Shown: positions 11,773 through 25,000 of the stretch, one piece after another | Numbering within the stretch: the first letter of the stretch is position 1 | Layout: each line of letters begins with the position of its first letter | Origin: Oscheius sp. JU75 | Lineage: Eukaryota > Nematoda > Chromadorea > Rhabditida > Rhabditidae | Assembly (NCBI GenBank): GCA_037178855.1 | Contig: JASJZC010000004.1 | Location: 3,410,001 to 3,474,000 of the forward strand | Length of the DNA: 64,000 nt | Direction of reading: 5' to 3' | Translations under genes and position numbers: made by a program | The notes under the pieces: model-generated | What the model saw: the letters and a program-made list of their open reading frames with translations, nothing else | Told to the model about the DNA's origin: nothing | Database searches by the model: none

Positions 11773-12696
11773 ATGTCCAAAGGAGGGCTCATAACGGAAT
11801 TAGTGAACCAGTCGCTGGCACTGAATGCCGAGCAGGAATGGAGTCATGTGGCTCTTTTCACGCCGTATTTGAGTAGGTTTTTGCTTTTTTTGAATAGAAC
11901 GTTTTCCTCACCTCATTTCTCAACTTGCAGATGACCAGGCTCTTCTCTATGAGTACGCGGATTGTCTCGCCGTGCAGACATTTCTACGAATGGCTCAGTT
12001 GCCTTTTGCCGTCAAGCAGAGACCCAATGCAGAGTTCATATCCCCGACTGGTATTTATTTTTCCATTATGTTTCAAAAGAAACATTTCAGGGAGACTGCC
12101 TCTGCTGAAGATTCAGAAGACTCTCATCTCCGGCTTCAATGATATCGTGGATTTCGTCTCGAAGAAGGGCGTCTCTCTGTCCGCCTATCTGACTGAAGCA
12201 CAAACAGCCGAGATGAAGGCTCACATGTCTCTCGTCGACCATCTGCTACGAAATATCGAACTTTTCGTGGTTTGGAGTCACGACGAGACGTATTCCAATG
12301 TGACCCGATACCGCTATGGAGCCGTCTACCATTGGCCAATTAGGAAAGTTCTTCCTTTCTTCAAACGACAGGAAATGCTTACTTATCTGCAAGATCATAA
12401 CTTTGGAGGCAAGGTATCGTTTACTTTATTTTCATTCTCATATGTCTTCTTTGTAGAGCATGGAAGAAATAGTGGAACAATGTGACAAATCGTTCCGTGC
12501 TCTTTCCAGTCAGCTTGGAACTCAGGCGTATCTCTGTGGAAACCAGCCAACCGAGGCCGATGCTCTTCTATTCGGGCATCTTTTCACCATTCTCACGATG
12601 CAACTGCCTGCGATGGATGTGGCCAACACCTTGAAGAAGTATTCGAATCTAATCGAGTACACGAAACGGATCGAGACGGAATATTTCAAGCAGTGA
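11773..12696 (+). CDS. mtx-2: Metaxin-2, mitochondrial outer-membrane import factor
   Basis: Metaxins are GST-fold proteins that with SAM50 insert beta-barrel proteins into the mitochondrial outer membrane, and in worms also serve as kinesin/dynein adaptors. Four exons; about 250 residues. Recognised by QTFLRMAQLPF, RPNAEFISPTG, GVSLSAYL, MSLVDHLLRN, YGAVYHWP, and the near-identical C-terminal block LGTQAYLCGNQPTEADALL, GHLFTILT, and YSNLIEYTKRIE. The order and spacing match human metaxin-2. The start at 11773 gives MSKGGLITELVNQSL; the next exon begins NDQALLYEY. Poly(A) signal at 12724. Confidence 0.92.
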
Positions 12697-12723
12697 GAGA
12701 TTGTATAAATGTCTTTTAGGTAT

Positions 12724-12729
12724 AATAAA
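12724..12729 (+). terminator. Poly(A) signal of metaxin-2
   Basis: AATAAA 28 bp after the stop codon. Confidence 0.65.
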
Positions 12730-13013
12730 GTTGCTAGTTATCATTTTGAGATTTACCCGAACCGAAGGAGACTCTGTTTTCCACCCAAGGCATTGGTGCA
12801 ATGTACCGATCTCGTTCATTCAATGTTTCTATTTTTGGCAATATAGAGACGCCGAAAGCGTGTCATGATATTCGGGCTGACCAGTCGCTGAGCGTGAAAC
12901 CTCGTTCTGTATTCGCCGGAAGACGAGTAGGCAGGGCATGTTATCTCCTGTGTCACATTTGGCTACCTCTAGTCAAAGGCGCAGATAGCGGTCACTTGTC
13001 CTCGTGTTCGACC

Positions 13014-15982
13014 ATGGCGGAAAAGCAGTATACACTCGTACCTACCAATGAAGTGAGTTTATTTAAAACGTTTGTTTATTCGACATGAGATCATATTTCT
13101 CGCAGTGCTTTCAAACGAATAGAGGCTCTTATACTGAGTTGTCTTCAATAAGGTGAGAAGTTTCCATTGCCCCGCTATCAACGGTTTTTGTACAGGAGCT
13201 AACGGCGCCAGTATGTCTGTCTGGATAACGATTCGATATTCAATTGGTCTGAGTTCTACACTAGATTTACACGTAGTGCAAATATCTTGTTTCTCTATAC
13301 TAATCATCTGACCATTATCACCTTGATAAGATGACCTCCAGAGCCCTTTTTGGCGTATGATGATCTGAGAAGTACTGTAACATGTTGGAACTTTGACTGC
13401 TCGATCGGGTCGGGTAATAGTTTATTTTCCAATCAGTTCCACCGTTCTAGTCCAGTGCGATTGTGGCTATGTCTTTAAGTTACTGGATCGACCACTGATC
13501 GATCTCCAAAATACTATGTTTTTGTCACACCTGATAAGACTGGTTCTTTGTACTGTACCTGAGGACTATTTTAAAGGGGTCCGCAAGAAACATGATAAAC
13601 AAAATAACAGGGAATACTGCAAAATGAGCTGTGATCAGTGAAAAGTACTAAAATCGTATAAATTACTGGCCGGTTCTGCTTCGCTCGCTACTACTCCTCA
13701 TGTTTCTGCCTAATCTCAAAACTATCCCAAGGAGACTAAAGGTTTGTTTGCTTGGGATCTTTAAAGCCTGTGATCACTGTTTCCCCTAGTCTAGGTATGG
13801 GACAAATGTACTTCTCGCACTCACAGTTGAAGATAGCAGGTATTGTGTAATACTTTTTGGAACGAAAGTGGCGAAAGATGGTGTCAGAACGTGGCAGCGA
13901 AAGAGAGAAGCTAGATGGACCAAAAGAACACGCCTATCTCGCAAAAAATTGTTCTGGTATTCTTTTCTTTCCAAGATAAAATGATTTTGAACTTCGACAA
14001 TGCGAGTGGGTCGTCGAGAGAACAATGTCCTTTGTCGTTTATTGTGGAAGGCCACTTTCTGACCCATAGCTATCTGCACGTGGCGCATACACTGGAAGAT
14101 GAACCTTTCGCCGAATACGCTCATACCCGTTTAGTCCGACAGTTGTCTTTGCTGTGCGCTGGTCGCGTCGTCTACTTCCCTATACATACTCTGCCTTCCT
14201 ACAGTTCACAGTTCAGAACTCGATGGCCCGTAAGGCCGATCGTCATGAACTTCTCTCCATCGTGGCTTTGGGATTCGGAACCCTATTTCTAATGACTGGA
14301 TACGATACTCAATCCTTCGTCGTCGAGTCTGTTCTGCACTCTGTGAGCACTCGTGAACCTGGCAAGATCGATCCACATGCAGGTTATTATGGGTAAGAAG
14401 AGAGTTTGCAACAAAACAATTAGAATGTCAGACAAGCTGCTCTGTATGCCAGCTATACAATATCTACGCTGGTGGCTCCATATTTATGTTTCAAGATGGG
14501 GTCGCGGAGATCACTTCTTCTCGGATCTCTGCTCTTTACTCTCTATCTCTCGGGGTTCCTCTTTCTCAACTCTTGGTTTTACTACACCACCCAAATACTA
14601 ATGGGTATCGGCTTTGCCCGTGAGTTCCACTTTCGTTGAAATGGCGCATCCTTTTCTCGTATGTCTGCCATAACTCTTCTTTATAGTCTGCGTAGACAGA
14701 CGTCTTGCAAAAAAGAGACACAGATGGTTTTCAGTCTATTACTCGGGACAGGGCCAGTACATGTCGGAGCACAGTCGGCGCGAGACAATCAGTAGGAACT
14801 CTGCTCTCATCAGTGTCATCGGAAATGCAGGGTATGAAGAAGTAGCTCACTGTTGTAAACAAATGACTCCAGAATGTGTGTCGGAGGTGTCGTTCTCTAC
14901 ATCATAACCACGTATTCGCCAAAGACTGTCGATCCCATTGGATCGAATATCACAGGGGTTGCTGACACTGTCGCTTACAGGTGTGTTTTGATCGACAAGT
15001 TAGTGTGAACAGAACATCAGGCACTTTAACAATTCGGACATCTACATACTCTTCGGTTCTTTTGCAGCAGCTACAGCATTCGCGAATGTAATTTTCGCCT
15101 TTCTGCCCAGGCGACAGTATGAGAGCATGGCCCAAACGGAGAAGATTGATGCTCCGACCTGGAAGACACAAATAAGTCTCATTTCCGGGGCAATGAGAGA
15201 ACCAAGGATCCTGCTGCTTACCTTCTTCTTTGTCTGTTACGGTCTACAGGTCTCGTTCATGTTGTCGGCTCTGCCGACGACTTTCTCTTTCACCAAAAGT
15301 TTCTCCTCTCATCCCCATCTTCCAGCAGTCTATTCGGTCTGTATCGGAGCAGGCAACATTATCAGTTAGTTACCGAAAAGACAAAATAATACAGTAACTT
15401 AGTGGGTCTGTATATCCAGTTCTTCTCAACCAAATGGCCATCCTTTGGTCTGGCTCCCACAATGGTCACCCAGCTCATTCTCGCCTTCTCCTCATATACC
15501 GTAATCCTATTGGGAATACCGAACATGGCCTCGATTCGTCCAACTGGCGACGAGACTCTTCTTTTTCAACCTAGCGCTATTCTGGCTCTTATAATGGGTC
15601 TATTGCTCGGGATGGCTGACGGCTGTCTTTGTCCGATGAGAGTAATCGTATGTACCCTTGTCTCCCCACAGAAGAAGCTCCAGACCTATTCGGTCGCTAA
15701 ACTGTATCAGGTATGAGACTGTCTCATTAGACAATGATCTAAAATGTCTAGTCTCTGGCCAGCTGCGTGGCGTTCTTCATTTCCCCCTACCTCACCATCC
15801 AACATTGGATCGCTCTTCTCACCGGTAGGATCTCTTTCCAGAACTGTAATTCTTTTATTTTAGCCGCTCAAATAGCTTCCGGAGCAGCCTTTTTCTTTGT
15901 CGCCCGTGCCATTGCTCGAGACGCCGCTCCTCCTGTGACTGACATTACTGAAAACGACAAACAGAATCTGACCAAGGTTTAA
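13014..15982 (+). CDS. UNC-93/MFSD11-like membrane protein
   Basis: Major-facilitator-fold protein of the UNC-93 (ET) family; UNC-93 itself regulates a two-pore potassium channel in worm muscle, while other members are of unknown role. Main exons start near 14217: MTGYDTQSFVVESVLHS, GYYGQAALYASYTI, a series of hydrophobic helices, YYSGQGQYMSEHSRRETI (a family hallmark), then further helices to TENDKQNLTKV at 15982. A short exon at 13014-13052 (MAEKQYTLVPTNE) with a strong ACCATGG start ends in phase 0 at a GTGAGT donor and joins in frame to NSMARKADRHELL; I include it as the likely start, across an 1164-bp intron. If wrong, the start is 14223. About 490 residues. Confidence 0.75.
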
Positions 15983-18233
15983 TCGACAGTCCCTGTTGGG
16001 ATGACTATCTTTTTCCGATCTCCTTGTATGACTCACGGGTCAGTCTGTGTAAACTCTTTCATCTTATTCGCGCCTCAATGATGACTCGAAAGAGTCCCCC
16101 GGTGTCTGCCATCTGCTGTTTGTGTGTCCATTTGCGGTGCCCCGGGTGCTATCTCTCTTCCGTCTCTCGCCATTCGAGGAGCCCGTCGATGCAATAAGCC
16201 CCGTTGTTGGTTGAATACGTTGACGGAGATCTCGTCGTTTCCCGGATTTCATGGGAAACAATTACATTCTGATTCTGACAATGAGGATGTGCGAAGGGTA
16301 ACATAATCAGTAAGATAGAGAGGATTCAGAACTGTCATCAAATATCACATTCATAGTTCCAGCCATCAATATTTGTGCTCGCTAATCCGAGAAGTCTCGT
16401 CCAGGAATGTTGGCGTCGGCAGTAATTAGGACATCAATAGAGGAGCCTCGCCACTGCCTTCGTGCCCGTGTGCCAACCACCAATAACACTCTCTCCGCTC
16501 TCGTATCCATTCTTCTCGCAAGTAACGTCCCTAAGCTTGTCGTTTCCAGGGGATTCTGTCTGAAAATAAACTCCTCTACCTAAAGTTCTTACATTACCTC
16601 AGAGGTTCGTTTGCATGTGCCCCTGTTCTCTATAATTGTGGGTGGCCAGCCATGTGGCTGAAGCGGAGAGGAGAGACCTCGGAGGCTGCTGACCCACCCG
16701 CATATTAATCCGTGTTCGCTGCTGCCCGACCACATTCTCGTCTCTCGTTCTTACTCGTTTTTCCACGTCCAATTTTAGCTTGAGTTCGAAAAGGGAAAAG
16801 GTTAAGCAAGCAGTGGTTGTGTTTCACCTCCTGGCTCTAGCGCTGGCACGGGCTTCGCTGGCCTGGCCACAGTATTTTCAGGAATCTCTAACTCTTGCAA
16901 CTTTCTAACTGTCCTAGACAAAGATGAACTCCATCCCTCGAAGAAAAAAATGCCATTCCACAGCCAGGTGGGAGCGACGGCGGTGACAGCACGGCCTCGG
17001 TGTCCCGGGCGGGCGTTCATTGTCTGCCTTGGTTTATTCATACATGGGTCGAGCGTCTCTCTCTCCTCTCTATGCTCGCGTGGCCTCACACACGAGAGAC
17101 TGCGCCACTGCCATCGCCCTCGTTGCTTAATGTCTTTTCGACATTCGTGTCGGTGTCTCTCTCTTTGACGCGGCTCCTGCCTCCAATTCCTCGCTATCCA
17201 AAGTAGTTCTGCCCTGCCCTTCTGCTGACCCCTGTTAGACTACAATAAAGTTTCGAGAGTTTTCTCACAACTTCGCTTCCTTTCAAAAATACCTTCCCCG
17301 ACAGGGTCCAATGGAGAGATTAACATGCTTGGGTGAGGTCACTCTCCCCACCGCTTGTTGACAATCATTTGACCCCGTGATGTTCTCATGGCTCCGTTGC
17401 CATCGTAATCGCACTTCTTCCTCTCGCTGGCTATAGTTACGGTTTGAAGTGGTGGGGACATCTTATATTTCTATCTTGGGATTTCACAGAGATCCCAGCC
17501 ATAGGAGCATCAGAGATATTTTCACTGTATTTCTAAATATCCCCGTATCGTACATAGGATAGAGCCTCCAATAGCTGTTGGATTTACTCTTGCTAGCCCG
17601 CTGCGTTTGAGTCATCTCCCGTTTTCGCGCCAATTCTCCTTCCTCGGGTCTTTTCTCTCTCCAAAAGTGGCATCGAGTGTGACGGCAGGCCCCGTGTGCA
17701 TTGCAGAAAGGATCGAGGCGGCTGCCGCCATCGACGCTCTGGACGCCTCCTCTCCCAAAGAAACTGTTTACTAATATCTCCTCGCAGCGTCTCCTCTCCT
17801 GCTCCCCCACTGCCGCCGCCTCATTTCTCTCCCCTTCAAAAGGAGAACCCATAGATTCACAAAATACCTATTTGACTGGATTAGACTTGTTAATCCAGCC
17901 GAAATAGCCATCAGCTGTCAGCCGACATAGACAGAGACCGGGTCCGAGCGAGTGACCACCATCTGGCAGCCTGCTTACAGGAGGAGGTTCGCGATCGATC
18001 AGGTCTCACTTATTGGCCAGTGCCATTCCCAGGCTCATCCGTTTGGCGGTCGTTTGTCAGGGAAAGAGGAAATGAGAGAGCTTCTACACTTTTGAGAGAG
18101 CCAGTCAAAAAGCGACCACGTATGTCTGAGTCATGTCCAACGCCTTGCTTCTCCTCTCTTATCGCTTCGCTGTTTTTGTCGTGCCCTCGACTCTACCTAT
18201 CCCGTCATTTTCAGTTCTCATGAAGCATTGAAA
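15983..18233. other. 2.2 kb stretch without a convincing gene
   Basis: Rich in CTCTC/TCTCT runs and stop codons; short frames on either strand show no splice-coherent coding pattern. An AATAAA at 17245-17250 in an ACAATAAAGT context like other signals here could end an unrecognised plus-strand transcript. The rest is probably 3' flank of the UNC-93-like gene and the upstream control region of the BAZ2-like gene. Confidence 0.4.
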
Positions 18234-21200
18234 ATGTGTGACAACAACGCCTTCCTTCGTCTTCTGGCTGCTGCCCAGGCCACTAACAGCACATCGAATA
18301 AGACACCTCAACCGAAGGGACAGACCGATGCCATGATGTGGCAGCAGTTGATGGCCGCTCAGGCTCATGCTGCTCAGATGATGGCCTATCAGCAACTACA
18401 ACAACAACAAGGATTAGGAGAGATTTTCAAGCAGCTGAATCAGCTGACCGCCAAAAGTAGTGAGTTTCAGTGAGAAATTTGATAATAAAAACATTCTTAG
18501 GTAAGAAAGAAGAGCCGAAACCTTCCAATGGAGTTACGGCAACAATCAAAGAAGGAGCCGAGATTCGTTTGGATTTGGAGGCAGGGGAAGTGCCGAAACC
18601 GACCAAGTCGACACCTCCGGCCAGGCAGAACAACGTTTTGGAAAATGCAATGTGGCAGATGTTGGCTGCTAGTATGCTCCAACAACAGTCTGCTTTGACC
18701 AAGAATGGGACCAAGAAGGATCAAAATGGAGTTCTTGATCTGTCTCACAAGAAAGAACCCAGTTCTTCGTCCGAAGGAGCAGAGACCAGAAGTACAACTA
18801 CTCCCCACGACGTGGAACATGGCAAGAAGAGGGCACCGCCAACAGAGACAGCAGCTCGACTACCTCTCAAGCTAGGGTTAGTTATTCAGTCCATAACAAC
18901 ATTTACCGTATGTTTCAGATGGAAACGACAGACGTGCATTCGAGCTCTGACTGCTTCTGGAATCCGAGGAGACGTGGTCTATTATGCGCCATGCGGAAAA
19001 AAACTCAGCTCTTATGCCGAAGTTATTAGAGTAGGTTTTTAATTTTAAGTTTTTAATAGGTAGTTTTTAGTACTTGATGAAAAACCCTTGTCCCACTATC
19101 ACAAGAGACAACTTCTCGTTCAGTAGCAAGCTTCTGGTTGGAGAATTCATCTATCCGAAGGAGGCCAGCGACGGAGAGAAGATGATTTTGAAGATGACCG
19201 AAGAGGACGTCACTGAGCAGATCAACCTCCTGATCAGTCAGAAGCCTCTTCCAAAGGAAAAGATAGAGAGAAAACCGAGAGAGACGAGACAATCAGCCAC
19301 TCCAGAAGACATTCATGATCTTTACGACCAGGCAGAATTGAAAGCACACGACGAGGAGGAGAAGAAGTGGAGCAGGGAACCGGTTGACGACCTGCTACTC
19401 ACAGAAATCCGTCCTCTTCCTGAACTGACACGGCTATCCAATCTTAAACTTGATGGGAATGCCTTTGCAGATGCCCTCATGGTCTTTGAGTTCTGCCAGA
19501 ACTTTGCCGAAGTGCTTAGTATAAAGAGGGAGAGTTTGCCCACGTTGGAAGAGCTGGTCTCTGGACTGGAAGGAGATGTTCAACATGTACACAAGGTCCT
19601 TGAACTAACCAAGACTCTCTTCACCCTCTCTTTGGAGTATCCAGGACTACCGAGTGGAAAAAAGTTGGTTTCTTTCAGTTCAGTTTCGCTAATAATTGAA
19701 CTCAGAGGACACACAGCCTTAGGTCAATCTGTAGCCGATATTGGAATGTGTCGTGAGAATTACTCTGAGTTGATGCGCCATTTCCTTCAAAGCCGGTGCC
19801 CTCAAGGACAAACGCTAGCCAAACTGCTCGAGACTCAGTCTTTCGAGGAGATCTCTGGCGACCAGAAAGTCTCTATTTTGGCCTTTTTCTGCAACGAACT
19901 TGTCTGCTGTCGGAATATCGTGAGAGAGATCGACACGAGTCTGGAAGAAATTGCCAAACTGAAAGGAGAGAGGTGGCTGAGAGATGGAAAAGCTCGTGCA
20001 TTAAGAGCTCAGCAGAAGAGAAAGAAGAAGGAGGAGAAGAAGGAGCATCACGATGAAGAGGGCGATGCTGAGAACAACTCGGACAGCGAGGGATCGCGAC
20101 CTGGAAGTCCTGTTCCCAAAAAACTGACTCCCGGGCTCGGACAAGTCGAAATTCTGACTCAAGAAGAGATAGAAATGACCTTTGAACAATTGGACGAGGA
20201 AATATCTCATCTCAAAATAGAATCAGAGTCTATGAAGAAGCAGATCAATGGATTGAACAGTCGCGTAAGGTCATTCCCCTTTGGATGGGACAGATATCAT
20301 AGGTACGTACTCATTATACAGTTTATAAATTCTGTTTTTAGACAATACTGGCAGCTGCCTCATGTCTCGACAGTTCTGGTCGAGTCAATAGAATCCTCAG
20401 GACCACACAACCCTGCTTGTAACGCCACTGAGATCTGCACCAAGGATCCTCAGCCGTATTCTAGTGAGTCATTGAAAATAGTTCTTCACCCTGACCAATC
20501 TTCAGCTCCGACTTTCACTGATCCCGACGTGTTTGCCGTTGTGGAAGATCTCGTGGATGACGTCGTGTTGATGAGAATTGCTGTCGACAAGAGGAAGAGA
20601 AAGAAGATCAGACGGATTGAGAATGGCTGTAAAAGAGGCTGGTGGACAATCACCAGCAAGGAACAACTTGAAGCGGTCCGAAGTAGTCTTCACGGCCGAG
20701 GAATTCGGGAGCGCTGCCTGCACCGGCTTCTTTGCAAGAGCTGGTTCCTGAAGGATGTTCGTTGCGTGCCAAGTGAGTCTATTATTTAGTGTGTTTAACG
20801 ATTGTGGTTCAGTGGAATTGACTCATGTATTCGAAACTATCTCCAAGGACACAATCGTGACTCATACTCTCAATGGAGTCAGAGATGCTATTTCCTCGTT
20901 GGAACACAGAATAGCCGATGCACTACTCGGACCTCAGGGCTACGTGGCTCCTCCAGCTAGTTTCCAGGCTGAAGATTCGAGCAAATGGGACTATTTCCAC
21001 GGAGTGGATCACTCCTCCCTTTCGCTCGAAGATCTGAAACAGAGACTGCTCGACTGTGAACAATTGGTCGATCGACGCTACTTGAGACAGAGCTTTTTCG
21101 GAGGATCCGCTCCCTCCATCCAGCAACTTCTCGGACTAACAGACGAGAAATCTAAAGAGGAGGGACACAAGGATGAGGAGATGGAGGACGAGGAAAAGGT

Positions 21201-22253
21201 TGAGGACGAAGAAGAGAAGATCGAACTTCTCGATAAGTGGAAGGTCTACATTGACAAATCTAAGACAGCAGCTCAATTAATGCTGGCTGTTCAGGTTTGT
21301 ACTTCTACTCTTTTGTAAACATTTTTTCTCATTTCAGTGTCTAGACTCGTCCATAGCTTGGGAACGGTCCATCTCCGAAGCATGTTGTCAGATTTGCAGA
21401 ACTTCGGGCAAGCCAGAAGATCTCCTTTTGTGTGACGGATGCCAGATGGGCTATCACATGAAGTGCTTCAAGGTTCGATCACATTCTTTCCCCTAAACAA
21501 ATTGATTTCTAGCCCAAATTGGAATCTGTTCCTGAGGGAAACTGGTACTGTCCACGCTGTCGAGAACAAGCCCGAGGAAAACCTATCTGTGTTCTCTGTC
21601 AGAACGAAGGAGCCCCGATCTTTCCATGCAAGAAGTGCTACAACTTCCTTCATCTCGAATGTTCCGGGCAACACGTGCCTGACAATCACAGCGAGTACTT
21701 CTGTCCGGCTTGTGAGCCGAAGCATCTTGAAAGGCGAGTCATCATGCGAGGAGAGAGTGAAGAGCGCGGAGACATGGACGAGTCGGTCGAGAACGAAGTC
21801 AAGGATTTCCGACGTGGAACCAAAAGAAAAGCAGAGCCTTTGGCCCCAGTTTCTTTCCCGACCCACATGAGCATTGATCTGTGCCGAACCATGTTGGACG
21901 AGCTGGAACAACAGCCATCCGTTGGACCTTTCCTCGAGCCGGTCGACACGGAACTGGTTCCGTCCTACAAGGAAATCATCATGAATCCAATTGATATCTC
22001 GACAATTAGGAACAAAGTTGATTCTGAATGGTGAGTCAGGTTTATTGTGTGACTGTAATCCATTTTCAGTTACGACACTCCCGAAGAATTTGCATCTGAT
22101 CTCGAACTGATGTTTAACAACTGTCGTACATTTAACGAAGACGACTCTCCGGTCGGGATTGCCGGTCACACGCTCCACAAGTTCTTCACCAAACGGTTTA
22201 GACAAGTCAAGTATAACTATTCAAAGCGATTACGTCGTATCAAACCCAACTAG
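18234..22253 (+). CDS. BAZ2-like chromatin remodelling subunit (TAM/MBD, DDT, PHD, bromodomain)
   Basis: BAZ2 proteins partner ISWI ATPases; the C. elegans relative is a heterochromatin factor. Domains in order: Gln/Ala-rich N-terminus; TAM/MBD-type domain (GWKRQTCIRAL, YYAPCGKKLSSY, EVIRYL, RDNFSFSSKLLVGEF); DDT-like region (ALMVFEFCQNFAEVL, LAKLLETQSFEE); basic coiled-coil; WHIM-like WDRYHRRQYW segment; two PHD fingers (CCQICRTSGKPEDLLLCDGC to WYCPRC, then CVLCQNEGA to YFCPAC); bromodomain at the C-terminus (FLEPVDTELVPSYKEII, then MFNNCRTFNEDD). About 1,200 residues, all exons on the plus strand with short GT-AG introns. The start ATG at 18234 opens MCDNNAFLRLL. The poly(A) signal lies just before the tail end of the convergent channel gene. 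Confidence 0.88.
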
Positions 22254-22353
22254 TTATTCGGTTTCCCATTTTCTCTCTTCCCGTGTCATTGTTGTACATT
22301 TACTGCCGGTTGTACCAGCTATCATCTCATGCATTGTATCTCACAAACATTCC

Positions 22354-22359
22354 AATAAA
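22354..22359 (+). terminator. Poly(A) signal of the BAZ2-like gene
   Basis: AATAAA 100 bp after the stop; only 7 bp from the stop codon of the opposite-strand channel gene, so the two 3' ends nearly overlap. Confidence 0.6.
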
Positions 22360-22366
22360 TTATTCA

Positions 22367-24457
22367 TTAGCTATCGACTGGTCGAACATAGACCAGATAG
22401 TAGCTCCAGTAGAAAAGATTGAACAACATGAAAGAGGAAGGGAATAGGATTCGACAATTTACATCAATTTGGAGAGCTCGCCGAGAATTTTCTCTTGAGA
22501 TCTGCATCAGGCGGGGAATCGACTCCTCTGTGAACTCGTCCACTGGCTTGTTTCGGTTGTTCACTAGTTCTCCCCACGAATTCTCGAAATCTGTAATGGA
22601 AAACACTACAGGCTAAGGGCGATGAATGCAGTCAAGAGCTTCCAGTCTTTCTACTAAGTCGAGAGCAAAGCTCCCTCCGCTTCCAACTTCCCAAATTGGC
22701 TTGGCGTGTCATTTGTGATCCTCTAACAACAAAGTAAGTACTCTAAATGTTTCTGCCATTGGAGACAACTCGCCCAAGGACAGATGTACCCCTACGGCTG
22801 TGCTGCCACGCTACATGACTGCTTCCGGCTACGGCACTCAGAAATGGTTCCGATGCCCCCTGGCATCTAGATGGCAACTCCCATGGTCACCCCTGCTCCT
22901 GTCGCCATCAGTGGAGGATTCGGAATCTGTCGAGGACCTGCTATCTGTCCCAATCCCTTCTGTTCTCACATGTGACCATGTAGATAAACGGCTTTAATTC
23001 CTTCTTACCTTCCAATGGATCTGCCTCGTACAGTGTGACCTTTCCTTCGCTGACTTTTCTCCTCAGCAGAGGCGATGCTCCTATCATCATGCTGGCCTTC
23101 CGATGTAGGTCTGCTTGTTTCTTCTTCCGTGCATTCTCTTGCAGTCTCTTGGCCAGACTCTCAAACTTCTCTGCCTTTCGCATCGAGTTGTTTATGAGAG
23201 CAAACTCGAGTAGGGCCAAGAACACAAAAAGCAGGCAGGCTCCATACCTGAACTGACTGTTTCCAGTACAAATAGCAGAACTGACCAAATATCGAGTGCC
23301 TTTGCGTAGCTGACCTGGGCTCCGATTCGAAGTCCGCTTCCGAGAGTTGTGAAGGAGACCAAGGTAGTGAAACTGAGAGTAACACGTGCCGGAACAGCTC
23401 TTCGGTCAATCCAAAAACTGACCCAACTGATCATGACAATCAGACTCGTTGGGATATAGGATTGGAGGAGATTGTAGCCGAGAGACCGCGAGAGGAAAAT
23501 CTTTCCGGAGAGACAACTGAAGTCGTCTGAAAGTGGATGAGCACAATGACTTGAATTACTCACCCAGTTTACTACTATTTGGCATCAATGCATATCGGTA
23601 GGTGCCATTACAGTAGTCTTTCTTCATTCGAGTGATCTTGAACTCGGGCAAAAATATTTCTGGGTTGACACTGAGAGCGTTGTCTTCGAACCAGGTCACA
23701 TTCAATTCTTTCGCTATATGCGCATATGAAATTCGAAAGAGTATTCTCTCGTACAAACAGACTTACAACTGAGAACTCGGATAGAACAGACTTGATGATC
23801 CATCGGGTAAAACCTGAATAACGCTTGCACTCTTCAAGTAAATCCAGACCTCAAGTCCAAAGAGCAGGCGACAGTCAGAGTGCATCTACTCGAATACGCA
23901 ATTTGGCCGTCGGGCGAGATGAAAAGATTGAAATTCGGGCGGGTGACTGTCTGGTGGGTGGCTTGCCGAGAATTCGCGAAATAGATATCTGGCACTGAAA
24001 AAGATTGGGTAGAGCAACATGTCACTTATTCTTACACCACATTCTCCTCCTCGCATCGTCGTCATTCAAAAGAACATACTCTGGGCCTTGATGTCGGAGT
24101 CTAATGTCCTGCCAGCTCAGATAAACATAGATATCCACATCGAATGTCTGGAAAAGTCTATTGTTGTCTTTCAAAGTTTAAGAGACAGGTGACGTGTCCA
24201 CCCGCAAGATCTTTGACACGGGAGTCCATGGACTACTCACCATTTCTGTTGATCTGAAGTTACCGAGCGATTCCAAATACATTCCTAGTTTGACCTGGAG
24301 AGCGCCGCCATTCAGTGTGGGGGGCGGATTGGTCTTCGCCTGGAGGAGTTGGTTGATGTCGTCGAAGGCTGAGATTATGGACAGACTGAATTCTCGATGC
24401 TTCAACGAATACAAAAAGAACTTACAAGGTGGCAAGAAGAGTAGTAACAGTTGGCAT
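22367..24457 (-). CDS. Cys-loop ligand-gated ion channel, anion type
   Basis: Pentameric neurotransmitter-gated channel subunit of the GluCl/GABA/LGC group. Start at 24457 gives a signal peptide (MPTVTTLLATFLSIISA). Then LQVKLGMYLESLG, TFDVDIYVYLSWQD, and the Cys loop CSLDLRFYPMDHQVC with exactly 13 residues between cysteines once the intron is removed. M1: YNLLQSYIPTSLIVMISW; pore M2 preceded by the PAR motif (AVPARVTLSFTTLVSFTTL), which marks chloride-selective members; M3: YAKALDIWYGACLLFVF; M4 ending in WSYYLVYVRPVDS. About ten exons. The M3-M4 loop between 22,600 and 22,960 cannot be spliced with certainty. The ligand cannot be read from sequence. Confidence 0.85.
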
Positions 24458-24624
24458 ATGGCGGTGTGAGAAGCGGCTGTCCCCGAAATATTAGCAGGTT
24501 GTGGAGTTCGCTGCAACATAATTGGTCGACTATTGTTAGGTGTGGGGTCGATGAGGCGTGTAAGGAGTTTGGACAGGGATATCAGTGTGGGAGAAATAAA
24601 CGAAACCAAAAAAGCTGTACCCTA

Positions 24625-25000
24625 TCAACTGACTAAAAAGGAGCTCTGTACTTTTTCCTCATCCTCAACAACGAGAACAATGTCCTCGGGCAGCACCCTC
24701 AATCGAGGGAGATGCATGTGAATATTCATAAGCGGGGACACAGCGATTTTTGGCAGCCCGGAAGCTGGCCTCTCGAACAACGTCAAGTTGTATGTTACAG
24801 TTAAGAACACAGCACTTTGAAAAAATCGTCCTCAAGCTTTAACAAAGTAAGAGAAATTTTGAAAAAGGCACTTGCCGTCAGCCCGTCGGTTGCTTTGCAT
24901 GACAAACGGGATGGGCAGTGCTAAATCATATTTATCGAGAGAGAGCTCAGATTGGTCTTTTTCCATCTCAAATTTCACCACAAATCTGCAGGAAAAGAAT
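24625..25000 (-). CDS. Unresolved coding-like exons, minus strand
   Basis: Two minus-strand segments look coding: one read from about 24,990 (KFEMEKDQSELSLDKYDLAL, then PIPFVMQSNRR) and one ending at 24625 (VFLTVTYNLTLFERPASGLP onward, stop TGA). No clean splice joins them in frame; the GACG|GCAAGT site between them would give a stop. The pieces could be a small gene, a leftover fragment, or exons of a gene I cannot assemble. No family recognised. Confidence 0.25.

Noticed and set aside
13053-14216. Separate gene in the long first intron of the UNC-93-like gene
   Set aside because: A 125-codon frame near 13,915-14,292 overlaps the second exon in another frame and has no coding character.
16802-17089. 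95-codon minus-strand frame
   Set aside because: Pro/Arg-rich with no splice-coherent neighbours, and it overlaps an equally open plus-strand frame; probably a chance open frame in GC-rich sequence.
21468-22205. 245-codon minus-strand frame
   Set aside because: Lies exactly opposite the PHD and bromodomain exons of the BAZ2-like gene; a shadow of real coding sequence.
23834-24025. Apparent separate small secreted protein
   Set aside because: It is the Cys-loop exon of the channel gene; the 13-residue Cys loop is restored only by joining it to the next exon.
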